DNA of 64,000 nucleotides from Saururus chinensis (Eukaryota; Streptophyta; Magnoliopsida; Piperales; Saururaceae). The number at the start of each line of letters is the position of its first letter. Position 1 is the stretch's first letter. Positions 23,451-36,067 of the stretch are shown in pieces. The stretch lies in NCBI GenBank assembly GCA_035235625.1, contig CP141141.1, positions 124,001 to 188,000 on the forward strand, read 5' to 3'. A program made the translations under genes and the position numbers. Below the pieces are notes generated by a model that had not been told where the DNA came from, did not search any database, and saw nothing but the letters and a program-made list of their open reading frames with translations.

Positions 23451-23552
23451 CTCCCTCCGTCCTATATTAATATCTCCATTTAGTTTTTTATAATGAACTA
23501 AAATTGGTTCATTTTGAAAAACTAAATCGAGCTATTAATATGAGACAGTGAG
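23451..23552. mobile_element. Stowaway-type MITE, 102 bp
   Basis: CTCCCTCCGTCCTATATTAATAT at the left is mirrored by ATTAATATGAGACAGTGAG at the right, with TA on both sides (23449-23450, 23553-23554). It lies just downstream of the lectin stop. A related left-end remnant, CTCCCTCGTCCTATATTCATAT, is at about 25659. Confidence 0.75.
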
Positions 23553-23799
23553 TATTATGTTTTTCTATGTATAATTTGTTGTTGTAATGGTAAGAGTTCA
23601 ATAATAAAGTGGAGAAGAGTAGCAATATACAGTGCAAGGCCGCCACAGGTCTACGAATTTGCCTGATGATTTAGGTTGTTGAGGGTGGATACCCCTGACC
23701 CTATACAATATATTTGCTGAAGATTGACTCTTCATGAATGTACCTTGTAAAATGGACAAGTAATTTGGATCTGAAAGTAGTTTATGAAAGGAAGTAGGT

Positions 23800-24140
23800 G
23801 TTTGACTAGGGCGGCGACCTAGCCTTCTCCAGGCTAAGACCGACTGGATTGAAGTGGTTTAGTGACCTTCTGGCGTCCAGCAACGCTACAATGGCCCAAA
23901 ACAGAAAAATGGGTAGAATTCCTAGAAGGGGTGGGGGACACAGGGAGTAAGAAAGGAGGGGTACTAGTGGCTCTAGCCAAAACCACCATGATCATGGTGG
24001 CCAAACAGAGCCAAACCTCTTGGTAGACGGCAGTTTCCAGTAGTAACAGCTCACTGGAGAATCAAAACACAATTGGGTGAACGACTCTGTTTTGCGGACG
24101 AGCATAGCAGCTAGGCAGAGGAGAGGAGTGGGACGGAGGG
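23800..24140 (-). mobile_element. LTR fragment related to LTR A/B
   Basis: Diverged match to 31325-31610 inside LTR B in the same orientation: GACTAGGGCGGC, CCA(G/A)CAACGCT, TGGCCCAAAAC, GGCTCT(A/G)GCC and GGACGAGCA occur in the same order. Neither LTR end is present. An old truncated piece downstream of the lectin gene. Confidence 0.55.
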
Positions 24141-24850
24141 GGGTGGAGGGGAGGGGAAGCTTTGCAACTTTTTCCTCAGATCTCCTTGACAGAAACTATG
24201 TGTATGGCTCGCGTATGTGAGGAAAAAGTAACACAACATGGGCATACTTAATTTTATATAGATATTCTAATGTTGGATCGTGTGCTAGAGTGAAAGTGAG
24301 CCTCTGAATGATTGAGGAATTCACATGAACTCGTAACAGGAAATCTTGAGAGTCTGCATCTGTTTAAGCTTTTCAGCCTTGTAGCGGTCAACTAATTTGC
24401 AAATGCTTTGACTTCCTGATATGAACTTGTGTGGACATGCATTGACTGGGCCTGGGAGAATATTTTTTTCTCCAAACTTGTTTCAGAAGTTACATGCTAT
24501 CTTGAGCCACTCAAAATTTTAAAATTGCATAATTGTAAGATTAACACTCCTTATATCCAACTGTGTAACGCAGGAAAATGGATGTAGGGTCTCCCTTTGT
24601 TTGCTGAAGGATATGCCTAAGTGTCTGTTGATATAATGAGCTGCTCGTTTGTTGGAGATAACCAGTGTAGTTGATGATAAGTATGGGATCCTTTTTTATA
24701 CTTACGTTTGTGTATGTTGTGTGTGTTTGCCAAACACGAATGAAGCGTGTGCCCACCGCCATATGGACCATTCACTTTGAAATTAATATGTATAAATTGC
24801 AAGGTAAATCTATATATTTATGAAATGTAATGGTTTGTTAAAGTTTTAAG
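24141..24850. other. Intergenic DNA, nothing recognised
   Basis: No gene, repeat family or RNA was identified. Short open frames lack recognisable similarity. Confidence 0.5.
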
Positions 24851-25174
24851 TAGGGATGCCACTCGGGTCGGGTTAATGGTAAACCCGACCCGACCCGACC
24901 CTAATGGGTCGGGTTTGGTTTTCAAAAATAACCCTAATGGGTCGGGTCGGGTTTTAGTGATCCAACCCGACCCGACCCGAATATAAATATAAATATAAAT
25001 ATAAATATAAAATTTATATTTTTTATATATTTTTAATATTATTTTTAAAAAAAAATTAAAAAAAAAATATAAAAATTATTTTTTTAATCTATTCGGGTCA
25101 AACGGGTCGGGTCGGGTCGGGTCGGGTTCGGGTTTGACGAAACCCAACCTAAACCCGACCCGGTGGCATCGCTA
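24851..25174. mobile_element. Non-autonomous hAT-type element, 324 bp
   Basis: Starts TAGGGATGCCACTCGGGTCGG and ends CCGACCCGGTGGCATCGCTA; the terminal inverted repeats match with a few mismatches. GTTTTAAG is found exactly on both sides (24843-24850 and 25175-25182), a perfect 8-bp target duplication. Both arms are arrays of CGGGT/ACCCG repeats and the centre is an (ATAAAT)n-like AT-rich block. No coding capacity. Confidence 0.92.
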
Positions 25175-25182
25175 GTTTTAAG

Positions 25183-26081
25183 GGGATCACCCGCTTCTGG
25201 TTTTTTTTCTTTTGATCTCATTTTCTACAAGCATCCTGGCATGTTCACCAACAAAGGAATGATAAGAGCAAATCAGGTCAGTAATTTAAAGTGAGAAGGT
25301 ATCTGAAAAGGCCAAAAGCAATGACAAGGATTTTCTAACAGGATTTTCTTTTGGTTATTACTCGTTAGTTTTAAGATCAGTGACTTACTTTCGTAGGTTC
25401 AGTAGTTCTACTTAGAACTTAAATTTGTGGGGTTAAAAGATGCAATGAAATCAAGCAGTCGGATCAAGGATACCTTGCGGTGAGAAAGGGGAAAGTTCAA
25501 AGAAAATGATAGAAATATAAATTTTGTTTGTGTCTGCCCGTAGACATTATTCACGGGTCCAGAGCACCACGTCATCGCAGGTGTAGTGCTCCAACCCAGT
25601 TGCGCACCACCATGTGTTTCTCACATAAGAAACGTGGTTAAAGTTTGTCAATAATACTCCCTCGTCCTATATTCATATCTCCAAAAGCAAAAAAAAATTC
25701 TATAATAATTATTCCATTTTACTTAATTTAAGCCTAGATGAATCTATTGTGCTTCTCACTTTTAGGGGAGCCACCACCAGAGCCGCGAAGGAAGAGAGAA
25801 AGAGAGAGGAACCGACCAGTGGAGGGAGGCCGAAGCTGGTCTTGCAACCAAGGACAGTTCCACTAGGAACGGAGAGGGGAATCTGAAATCAAAGCAGAAG
25901 GGTTTGAGCCTGTTGAGAAGGGATAGGCCTAGAAGAAGATTGACTAGCAGCTGAAGTGGATGAAGATGAAGGAGATGGTCCCCAAAATGACGGGCCCAGT
26001 ATGTGGTTGGCTACTTTTTCACGTTGGCCAACTTCCACCACCTACCAAATCTGTACCTTTTCATCATGGAAAATGATATTT
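25183..26081. other. Intergenic DNA with a truncated Stowaway end
   Basis: Contains a left-end Stowaway remnant near 25659 and a purine-rich GAAGGAAGAGAGAAAGAGAG tract near 25785. No gene recognised. Confidence 0.45.
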
Positions 26082-26923
26082 CTACTCCATGTCGTCCTTG
26101 TCGCCATTGAAGAGGTTGTGGAGCAGAGTTTGCGGCATGATTGCCATCTCCGAGAACTCAATGCTCCCCTTCTCCACCCTCCACAGGTTGAATGAAGGCC
26201 CACGTAGCTCGTCATAGTGCAGCCCAGCTAGCACGAGGCGGTTGTTGCAAGCGAGCAGGAAGGATGAAGCCCAAGCAATGAGAAAACGGCTAGGAAAGAC
26301 TTGTGATGGCCGATTAGAGAGGGCATTCCACGAAGCTCCATCTCTCACGAGCAACTTACTTGACGCTCTAATCTCCGAGCACATCCTATGTGGGTTGAGC
26401 TCCCCGAGCACACGCGACCCATCAGGTGTGATGGCGCATGACCATTGGCATGTGTCTGTGTATGACGTTCTCGTCAACCTGCGTCCACTGCCATGAGGCA
26501 GCAGAGAAGCTCTTAGCAGGTGTTTCCCCCATCGTGCCTTTGATGACGAGGCAGGTGCAAGCGTGGAAAATAGCCTTGGGTGTAGACCGCTTGTGGGCCA
26601 TGTCTGGCATTGGGACCCACGCATCATCAGTCACATTATAGACCATTGCCAACCTCAACCTATCATTGTGCTTGCCATGGCACCCTGCCAGGAACACCCA
26701 CCACTCCCATCGAAGGGTGTGAACCTCACTCCAATCGCTGGAGCGCAAGTTAAAGGAGGAGATGAAGCCCGAGTAGATGCCGAAAACAAAAAGCTTGGCG
26801 AGAGTGGATGTGAGACACCAAGCGGAGCTCTCCTGTAGATACTCCTCCGGTAGAGGTAGGCAAAGCTTCCAAGTGTCGGCCTCCTTGTAGTACACCTCCA
26901 CCACTGGCCTGTCATAGATGTCG
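26082..26923 (-). pseudogene. Kelch-repeat (F-box/kelch-type) protein pseudogene, 3' part
   Basis: C-terminal part of a plant kelch-repeat protein of the F-box/kelch kind, which in intact form would be a substrate adaptor of an SCF ubiquitin ligase. Minus-strand reading from 26923: YDRPVVEVYYKEADTWKLCL, LFVFGIYSGFISSFNLRSSD, AMVYNVTDDAWVPMPDM and SAASWQWTQVDENV; then, after a frame change near 26460, LLACNNRLVLAGL, GPSFNLWRVEKGSIEFSEM and a stop after GDKDDME at 26082. The N-terminal side continues beyond LTR C at 36073. The gene is broken by the LTR insertion, by the frame change near 26460, and by the lack of an F-box. No F-box was seen in the window, so the F-box/kelch label rests on family resemblance of the kelch part. 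Confidence 0.72.
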
Positions 26924-27539
26924 TGTCACACCCTGACACCCGCCCAAGCCGAGCCGAACCCGGTCCAAGGGACGGTTGAAGCACACGGGGGTGACAAAGT
27001 TGGTTTAACATAGCGGAAGACTTTAACCCCTCTATCGGGTATTTAACACATACAGAGTCGCGCACCTTTAAACCTTTGTGCAAGAGAAATAAATAGAATA
27101 AAAGAGAACTTTAACTCTAAAATAGTTCATAAGTCATATACCCACATACTTAAAATACTGAGCCAACACACATGACTCTAATCAGAATGTTTTACACAGA
27201 TATAAAAATATAAGATATACGCGAGTCTGAAATAAGAACCATCATACATGATGTTTTATTATCATAACAACATAACAAGGTCTAAAGGCATCCATGCCTA
27301 TTCCCATGCTCTCCTCAACCGTTCTTCATACATAGGATCCTGCTCGACTGCATGTTGCACCATGCAGCCCCAAAACAAAAACACAAAAAGTGGGGTGAGT
27401 AAAACTCAAGAAAGTTTTGGGCACGGTAACGGTAAATCAGAAAACAACTACGACACATCAACAAGGTCTATCAGATATACATATCATATAACATCCAATT
27501 TCTGAGTACTTTCCTTACTATAAGCATACTTAAACATAA

Positions 27540-27845
27540 GCAATTACCCTTCATGCAGATACCTCAAACATACTATACACATTCATGCTCAATCATTCTC
27601 CTTTATAATATTCAACCTGCATGACACATATCTTTAACATACAATCACATCATGCATATCCATAACCATAACCCTGCATGAGAAGTGTCTCTCCCACACA
27701 ATTATACGATGCATAATCATCACATTTAACCTACATGAGAAGTGTCTTTACCACACAATCATATCATGCATAATCATAAACCATCAACCTGCATATCAAG
27801 CATCTCTAACACACAATCATAACCATGCAAGTTGATAAAAATAAC
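27540..27845 (-). repeat. Tandem repeat inside LTR C, unit about 60 bp
   Basis: Four or five imperfect units carry ACCTGCATGAGAAGTGTCT followed by ACACACAATCAT. The homologous place in the G composite (58445-58760, opposite strand) has the same core words but a 104-bp unit. Confidence 0.7.
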
Positions 27846-28054
27846 CCTGCTTAATCAGTCGAAGCTTAAGCAGTCCATGCTTACTCTAAATAGTCCCCAA
27901 CAGGAAAGTCTAAATGAATTACGCAGTTTGGGTAAATTCCCTAACGGGGAAGAATACCCCCTAGTAAGCCAGTATACTTGGCTACACTAGCTTAGTTTCT
28001 CAGGGTCTAGATGATCTCAATAATTTTATCTCCTTATAGCATTGCCGCTCTTCT

Positions 28055-31000
28055 TGTAACGCCAGAGATTTTCATACATTTTCCTTAAAATTCACGAAAT
28101 ATTTTTTTATCGGAGAAAAATAACGAAATCAAAACATGTATAAACAGTTTATAATTTAAAGCATCATACGGTTAAACATCGTACCGCCAAATCAAATATC
28201 CTCAGGCGCTACTCGAAAACAAACGTACGACTAAATTACCATGATCATGGATTTTTAAATACAAATAACTCCCAGGCGTCCCCGAGTACAAGTCCTATAA
28301 ACAGTCCAACATTCTAATCCAAACTAAAAGTCCAGAAGATATAAACATTTAAATCTCATCTCACTCAATACATCAGATCGTGGCATAAAAAGATACTTGC
28401 ATTGAGTCAAGTATACTTGAGTCGAGGGGGAAACAATCCACCGCAGAAATGAGCATCCATCTCCAGGAGCTCTCCAACACAACCTGCAAAAGCCTCCCGA
28501 ACCACGGGGCTAAAAATAGTAAGGTGAGTATTTTCATACTCAGCAGGAAAATACCCAGTAGGGGAATCCCAAACATTGAACTCAATAAGTTCATAAAAAC
28601 ATGCGTCATGCAACTCAACATGAAGCAAACAACGTATAACATAATCATGCTCATATGCATATAAACATGCGTAGCATACCATGAAACCAAACTCATATAA
28701 ACACCCTTAGACAGGGTCTTACAAACATACTCGTACCATTGCACGCTAACTCATATAACGTACACGTACTTGTACAATTTTACACTTACTCGTACGACCT
28801 TGCTCATACAGTCTTACACTTACCGTTGTACTCATACTCACTCTTACAGTCGTGCTCATACTCACTCTTACAGTCGTGCTCATCCTCATAATCATACACT
28901 TACTCAGAAACGTACAAACTCATACTTATACTCATACGATCGTACTCATACTCATACTCTTACTCATACGATCATACTCATACTCATACGATCGTACTCA
29001 TACTCATATGCTTATAGTCGTATACATACTATCGACCACTGAAGCTCATTACAACTAATAAGCTCCAGTGTCAAAAAGGAAAAGAATGCCACTGGGGCAT
29101 CACCTTAACCTCCGGGGAGTGACTAGACACCATGGACTTTTCCGAAGGTAAGGCACACCTATGCTCATGGGGCACAGGATCAAACAGGCAAGAGTAGATC
29201 CATGATACTACTTACCTGAGCGCGCAAACATACACCCACATAAGGGGTCATACAATTGCCCACACATAAGGGGCCTTATAGTGCCATAGAATTGCCCACC
29301 ATAATGGGTCTTATAGTGCTAGTGCCACTCTTGGGCAGAAACATATAGTGCCTCTTAGGCGGAATCATACAATGCCACTCTTGGGCAGGAACATACAGTG
29401 CCACTCTTAGGCAGAACATACAGTGCCATCTATAGGCAGAAACATACAAAACCCACGAAGGGTGGAAACTTACAGCGCTCTCAACAGAGCATCAAACGTC
29501 TGGGCTTAATACAGCACACAGAGCAAAACAAAGCATATATCGCTCTCAACAGAGCATCAGACGTCCAGTGCTCTATATAGCACACAAACACCATCCCGCA
29601 GGATAGACACCATGGCAAGATATAAGAAATGCTCAGCCGACTCATTATCGGCTAGCTCAAACATGGAACTTAATCCGTCGAACCCTCAGGTCTCAAACTC
29701 ACAACGCTATCATTAGCTTTCTTATAATTCAAGTTAGAATTATGTAAATTATGCGGTACAATTATGCCACACAAACTCACAGTCCTCGACTGATCAAACT
29801 GAAGCTGAGCCCGATCGAAACCCTAGTTCATTAGGGCAGCAGACTTCACTTAACCCATCCATATCGTGATCAAACTCACCATACATCAAATCCTTACGTA
29901 CTCATACAGTCTCTGACATCCACCTTACGGTCAAAACATCTTACTTACATCGCCAAACTGAGCTCCTCAAAGCATATCCCTAACAAACCCTCTTACTTAG
30001 TACCTCACTTATTATACTTACTTTTCACTTTATAATTTATACGTTATGCTTGTATAATTATGCATACTCTTACTGTCTAACAAACCCCCATATGACTCCA
30101 AGCCTAAGTCTTCTTACTTACTGAACCCCTGATGTACACTCCAAACCGATTTGCTCAATTCCTCTCCTGTCACACTTACGTCCGTCGTCTTTTGTCACAC
30201 GCTTACACATCCAAATCCACATCCAACTTTGTACCAAACCCTTACCACTCTTACTGTCCATCGCCCATACCTCTGCCCACACAGTCCACATACGTAACTT
30301 ACTCACAATTGCTAGCCGTCACTAGCACGTACATAATACGCATCCATAGCATACTAACTTAATCGCTAGCCAACACTAGCACATACATATTCTACATCCA
30401 TAAAACATACATACAACTCATACATATCAATCATACTTACAGCTCATATGCATGTCATATGTATCTAAACATACCATATAATCATGCTTATATGCACATC
30501 ATGCAATTCCTAGCATGCTACTACTCATTCAAGCATGCTATCATGAAATTACGAGTTCAAAGCTCCCCTACCTCGTAATCATGATGTTTGATGGCGAGCA
30601 CACGACGGTGGCGGCGTTGGTGGCGGAGTTGGTGGTCAAAACCATTGCCTAGTTGAGAGAGCTACTGTCCCAAGGGTGTAAGAAACACCAGAAGCACTCA
30701 CGGCCAAACAAGGGTGACACTGATCAACACGGAAAAATCTGCGATCCACGGTGGCACACTACAGGCGGTCGGGAGGAAGGTCGTGCCAACAAGTGGTAGG
30801 TGCGACCGAATGTCCATGTGTACACTAAAATTCGACTGGTGGTTGAACCATACTCAACCGGTTACAAGACATCGAAATCGGCCGTGGACAGCACCCAACG
30901 GCGTCAATTTTGCGTTTACCAGGGCCCACCTAAGGGCGGAGGGTGTGGGCGATACTCAAGAACGGAGAAGAGGTGATGGAGGACTCCGATGTCAACTCCA

Positions 31001-32916
31001 GATGATGGTAGAACCATCTGATGGTCGGGCAGCGCCAAAGCGGCACCAATACCCTAACCCGCACGTGTGGCTACTTGCACACATGGCCAAAGGGAGGGGG
31101 AAGGGCTAGACGGTGTCAGCCCATGACTCGGAAGGGCGGTAGGGCCATTCCCAAGGGTGGTGACCAACGAAGATGGCCTTTGCCATTGCCGTGCCGAGGC
31201 AGGCCGACTAGAGGCCAATCGGCGTCCGGCGAGGGTAGAACGGTGGCGCTCTGAATAGCGCGGTCAAACACATATCATCGGCAGAGGGAGAACCTGCCTC
31301 ATGCCGAAGAAAAGGGGTGGTGCCGCACTAGGGCGGCCAGCTATCTCTAGGCTGACACCTGCCAAACAACAAGGTCCAGAGGTGTTTGACATCCAACAAC
31401 GCTCGGTGGCCCAAAACGGGTGAAAAACCCTAAGGGCACAAAGACGAGCAGGGGTTACCAACGGCTCTGGCCGGCTCTGTCGTGGCCCTAGCGGCCAGGA
31501 GGAGCTATCTCCGACCAAAGGTGACGGCCAAAGTCAGCGGCAACACACCAGACAATTAGCACAGTGAGGAGCAAAGGCTCGGTTTCTGTGGACGAGCACA
31601 TCAACCGGCAGGCGACAAATCTCGTTCTAGCGGAACGGAGGGGACGAAGGCAAAACCGGGCTGGGTGGAAACGTCCACCATCGTTGCCCGGCCGGAGAGA
31701 AGCCGAACAGAGGTCTCGTGGGTCAAGTCCGGCATCCAGCTGACGGTGGAAGCCAGTGATCTCATGCACGGCAAAAATAGGGGAGATGAGGGAGAGGCGG
31801 ACCGGAATAGTGCTAGGGCCAGCAAACCTAAGCTGGGACGGTGGCTCAGCCCTCGTCAGGCCAGGGCGGAGCTAGACAGAAGTCTATCGTCCGTAGCTCG
31901 CAACTGCCAGCCTCCGTTCCACCAAAACCAAATACGGGCGGAGCAGGGGAGGTGGAGGCATCTGGCCGGAGGAAAGAGGGAGGGCAAAGGCGGAATCGGG
32001 CAGGCAGAGGTGGCCCACAACCTTCGCTGGACCAAGGTGGTTCGGACTGAGTCCTACTGAGGCGTCCAACGGCGGCCGAAGCCGGCCGGCGAGTTGGATC
32101 AAAGGGGGCGGAAAACAGGGCACCGGAGAGGAAAAGAGGGCTGGGGTGGCGGAGGAGGACCACTGGGGCCGGGATAGGTGGTCCCTCGTCGTCGCGGGCC
32201 CAAAGCGGGGCCATGGCCGGCCAGTCGGGCCTTGCCGGCCCACGTCTGCGGTGGTCCGCAAAACACAGTGAGAGAGGGAGAGAGAGCTCACTGGGGAAAT
32301 CCAAGTGGGGAGCCGACGGGAATGGCCAGGGTGGCGGCCTTGCTATCACCGGCCTGTGGCTGGCCGGACGGAGGCCGGGCGGAGCCCACCGGCCACCGCC
32401 GGTGCTGCCACAACACAAAACAGAGAGTGAGCAGAGAGAGACCGGAGAAAATAGGGGCGAGACGGGGCGGATGGCGGAGCGGCCGTGGGGCTGGGACGGT
32501 GGCCCCCCTGCCGTTGCATGGCCGGGGCGGAGCCGGTGGCGGCGGCCCACTGGCGGCCGGCGGCGGCTAGGACAGAGAGAAGCCGGAGAGGGGGCGGGTG
32601 TGCACTGTTCCAGAATTTTTTGGATCAGGCTCGGCGGGCGGGTGTGCACTGTTCCAAAATTTTTTGGATCGGGCTCGGCCGAGCCCGATCTTCTCTTCCT
32701 TTTTTTTCCCTTTCTTTCACTTATCTCTTTTGGAGTCTCATACTCTCTCAAATATTCGCGCTAGAACATGTGTCAAGGCCCGCGACCTACGATGAACTCT
32801 ATACCCGACTCTATGGGTATGAATACTGAGGCCAATTACGCCGAAGCATCACAATTTCTCGCCGAAAATGATTAGAAAAATTGCAGAAAGTCGTACTAAA
32901 AATCCGAGACGTTACA
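28055..32916 (-). mobile_element. Solo LTR 'B', 4862 bp, nested in LTR C
   Basis: In minus orientation it starts TGTAACGTCTCGG at 32916 and ends CTGGCGTTACA at 28055. The first and last 7 bases (TGTAACG/CGTTACA) are inverted copies. CTTCT occurs exactly on both sides (28050-28054 and 32917-32921). It is the same family as LTR A. About 31000-32700 is GC-rich; a CCAAAATTTTTTGGAT/CCAGAATTTTTTGGAT word with flanking GTGCACTGTTC is repeated at 32609 and 32648. The long GC-rich open frames on both strands here have no recognised protein similarity. Very long for an LTR and intact to both tips. Confidence 0.93.
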
Positions 32917-33907
32917 CTTCTCAACCCGGGGAGGAAAACACGTCCTCAAGGGACGTAAACCCCATCTTTTTGGACGTAAAACTGAATTGATAAGTCTTCG
33001 ATCAATTAACCTGGCAAGCAATATCACACAATTGTATCCAATCGATTGACATGGCTAATCTCGATAAAATCTCATTCGTAAATTCATCTCATGATGTAAT
33101 GCAACATGGTACATGCGTAAGCAATAACTACATGAATTCTAATTTATGAAACGAGCTCCCCATCAGCCATACATACATCATTTCTAATCATAAATATTAA
33201 CAATCACCATAATTACCCCCTCATGTGTGTGTACACGGTAGAATCACTACATACTAAGCATATAGACATGCATTATAAATATCCCATTAACATACAACAC
33301 ACGTGCTATTTAACATTTAATAATTTCTTCTTACTGAAATCATGAGTAAAAATCATTGAAAAACACAATTCGAATAATGTGCAATCTCATGCTAGACTTA
33401 AGTAAGCATAATCATTACTACACTTAGAGCTAAACATGGCACCATCATTCACCCATAATTTAGTCAGAACATGTAAGACATGCAAATCCATTCTCATACT
33501 ATAACCTTGCTAAATCATTCAACATGGATTCAAGACAAGAATATATCATATGCTTAACTGAATAACATGAAATTCACATAATACTTAAATATTCATCATA
33601 GCTTTCATCATCAAATTCATACAATTCCAGTAGCTTTATGAAGTATATATTACTCATAAGAAATGATACTTAAGGATAGAAACTCAAAATTGAGCAAAAT
33701 AGTAAAATAGCCGAACTGTTGCGTTGGTGTTCGAACGGCCCTACAGGGTAGTTCGAATGGGTCGTTCGATCGGCCTGCATGGCTGTGCGATCGCCATAAC
33801 TGAAATCTCTGGTTCGTCTTTTCCACTTTGAATTTAAAACCGAAACTTCATATAAATATCATAAACCTTCAAATCTCACTCCCAATCATCATAATAACGA
33901 AATCCAT

Positions 33908-35177
33908 TGATGCACTAAAATAATGTTCAATTAGATGTTTTTAAATCTTGAATTACAATCATATTTTGTGTTAATTTACTATTTGTTTAGGATATTTATG
34001 TTTAAATATGTGAGTTGGACCTTAGTTGTGTTTACATGTCTAAACAGGCTTCAACATGATCCAAGTAGAAGATGAAGTAAAAGCCCATTTACCCAAAACT
34101 ATTTAAAAGTTCTTAAGAAGCTCCTAATGGTCTAAACATGCATAGAATGGTCGAACACAACCTTTTGGACCCGTTGCATTTTAGATTTGCATTAAGAGAG
34201 CTAAATTCGGGATGAAGCTGATTTGGATAGATCGACATAGCCTTAGTATTTCGACTATATTTTTCTATGTATAATTCGGATTGATACAATTCCGGTCGCA
34301 TGGGAAAGAAGACTTCCGTGGCTACAATCTATATTTCAGAAAAAAAAAATTCATAATTCCGACGATATATGGGTCAAATCTGGCATGCAAATGGCTAACT
34401 AGTTAACTAACCCGAGGCCAACACATCGAGAATCTTTTTATTGGTTGTGATTGATACACATAAGGAAAGACAATGAGGCTGATTGGATAACTAAAGAAAG
34501 ACTCAAAGATACTTATTTGCTAAATAAATCATCAATTTATTTAATTGATTTAAAATCTAATCATTGCCAAAGAAAAAACCAATCAAGCAATCAATCAGGA
34601 TGTAATTAAGGGATATGATTGAACTTTCCCCTTTGAAGCAATTTATTCTACTCCTATAAATAGAAGGGTGGATGTAGTAGATGCATCATCTCCTCCTCTT
34701 TGGAGCTATCTTCTCTTATTTTTCTTCTCTTATTTTGTAGCTTTTATTTTTAGTTTTATTGTAATAGTTTTCTAAGCTCTCCAGCTAAGGCTAGAGGTGA
34801 TTTGTAACAATCTAATGAAGTTCTATTCATGTTTAATCAATGGTTGCAAGTAAGTATTGGTTATTTGAAGTGATGTTTATTTAATATTGTTCTTTTTCTT
34901 ATTTATTTGTGATTTGGATACATAAGATGCTTGAAGGCTCTCCTTCTTGATCTTTTGTGATTTTGATACATAGAACTCTTGGAGAAATAATTGTTTTATC
35001 CTTCATCTATCAAAAGAATTTTCTATCTTTGTTTTTGCTTTTAATGTTCATATCTTCCAGTTAGATAGAATCTTCATTCGATTCTAACTGAGATAACATA
35101 ACACATAAAGAACATCACTAGATGTTACAATGACCCTTAATGCCTTAGTGTTTTATCTTATTTTGCCATTAAAGCTC
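33908..35177 (+). mobile_element. LTR-like insertion 'D1' nested in LTR C, 1270 bp
   Basis: Begins TGATGCACTAAAATAATG. It is repeated in the same orientation at 59813-60990 (D2). AAATCCAT flanks it exactly (33900-33907 and 35178-35185). It contains CTATAAATAGAAGGG near 34654 followed by a TCTTCTC/TTTTATTTTTAG region and CTAGAGGTGATTTGTAACA, which looks like the U3-TATA-R-U5 order of an LTR. The 8-bp flanking repeat is longer than the 5 bp expected of an LTR, so the element class is uncertain. Confidence 0.6.
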
Positions 35178-36067
35178 AAATCCATGGAAACACACTTCAA
35201 ACACCAAAACTCAAATATGAAATCACAAACACATTTAGGACGAAATCACTTACCTTTAACAAGCTTCTTGACTTGAAATCGATCCTCAAACACCTTCAAA
35301 TCCTACCCAAAATAGGGTTTTTGTTAATACCTTCATAAATCCGATTTAAAATACATAAATATCTTGATAACTAATAGATCTATGGTTTATTGAGTTAAAA
35401 AATAAAATTCATTTCATAAGGGTTTGAAATAGAGGTTCAAATTAGTAACTTTTTGGGTAGAAATCAAGATTAACCCTTGTCAAAAGAAGGGATTTGAAAA
35501 GTTTATGGAAAACCCTAAGAAATTAGTGAAAGATTAGGCTAATTTTTACCTTAATCACCTTCCTTCTTGGGGAATGAGGATTAGGACTCCTAAGCTCCAG
35601 ATTTTCAGCTCTTCCCAATTTGGAAAATGGCTGTCTTTCTATTTATAGTAGGCTTTGGGGTAAACCTAATAGATATGTGGGGTATAAATAGAGTTTTACG
35701 CTAAAAATAGAAAACTTGCTTATTTTAAGCCCAAATTAATTTGTAAAAATTTTGTAACTTTTAAATATTGTCTTAAGATGTTGTAGGGTAATTTGGGACC
35801 TATCATCCAAATTTTGTGCATGGGGCCCACGGCAGGTCTCGCCCCCTAATTTTTTGGGAAAAATAGTCAAAATTTCTGAAAATTCTAAAAAAATCACAAT
35901 TGCCTTATATTAACATAAGAACCATCAAAATGAAGACAATTTGATTAAAAGTCATTGTTAACCACTTTAAATTTAAAAATATGTCAAAACCGATCAAAGT
36001 TAACATTAAACCACACAATAATTATTAAATCAAATAAAATAAACCGGTTGAGTTTAGGGATCTTACA

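Larger units (their letters stand above)
26924..36067 (-). mobile_element. Solo LTR 'C', inserted in the kelch gene, with two nested insertions
   Basis: In minus orientation it starts TGTAAGATCCC at 36067 and ends GGGTGTGACA at 26924. TGTCG is present exactly on both sides (26919-26923 and 36068-36072), a perfect 5-bp target duplication, and the kelch reading frame is continuous across that duplication. A TATA-like TATAAATAG lies near 35640 (minus strand), and the TTGAGTTTTACTCACCCCAC motif near 27390 marks the downstream part. After removal of B and D1 about 3.0 kb of LTR remains. Ty3/Gypsy type by its termini and internal motif (inference). No internal region, so a solo LTR. Confidence 0.88.

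Noticed and set aside
28770-29058. Open frames rich in His, Thr, Tyr and Ser on the plus strand
   Set aside because: They are translations of the (CTCATA)n-like short repeat in LTR B and carry no gene signal.
31846-32751. 301-codon open frame on the minus strand, with further long overlapping frames nearby on both strands
   Set aside because: It lies in the GC-rich middle of solo LTR B. High GC lowers stop frequency in all frames, the composition is Pro/Arg/Ser low-complexity, and no domain is recognisable.
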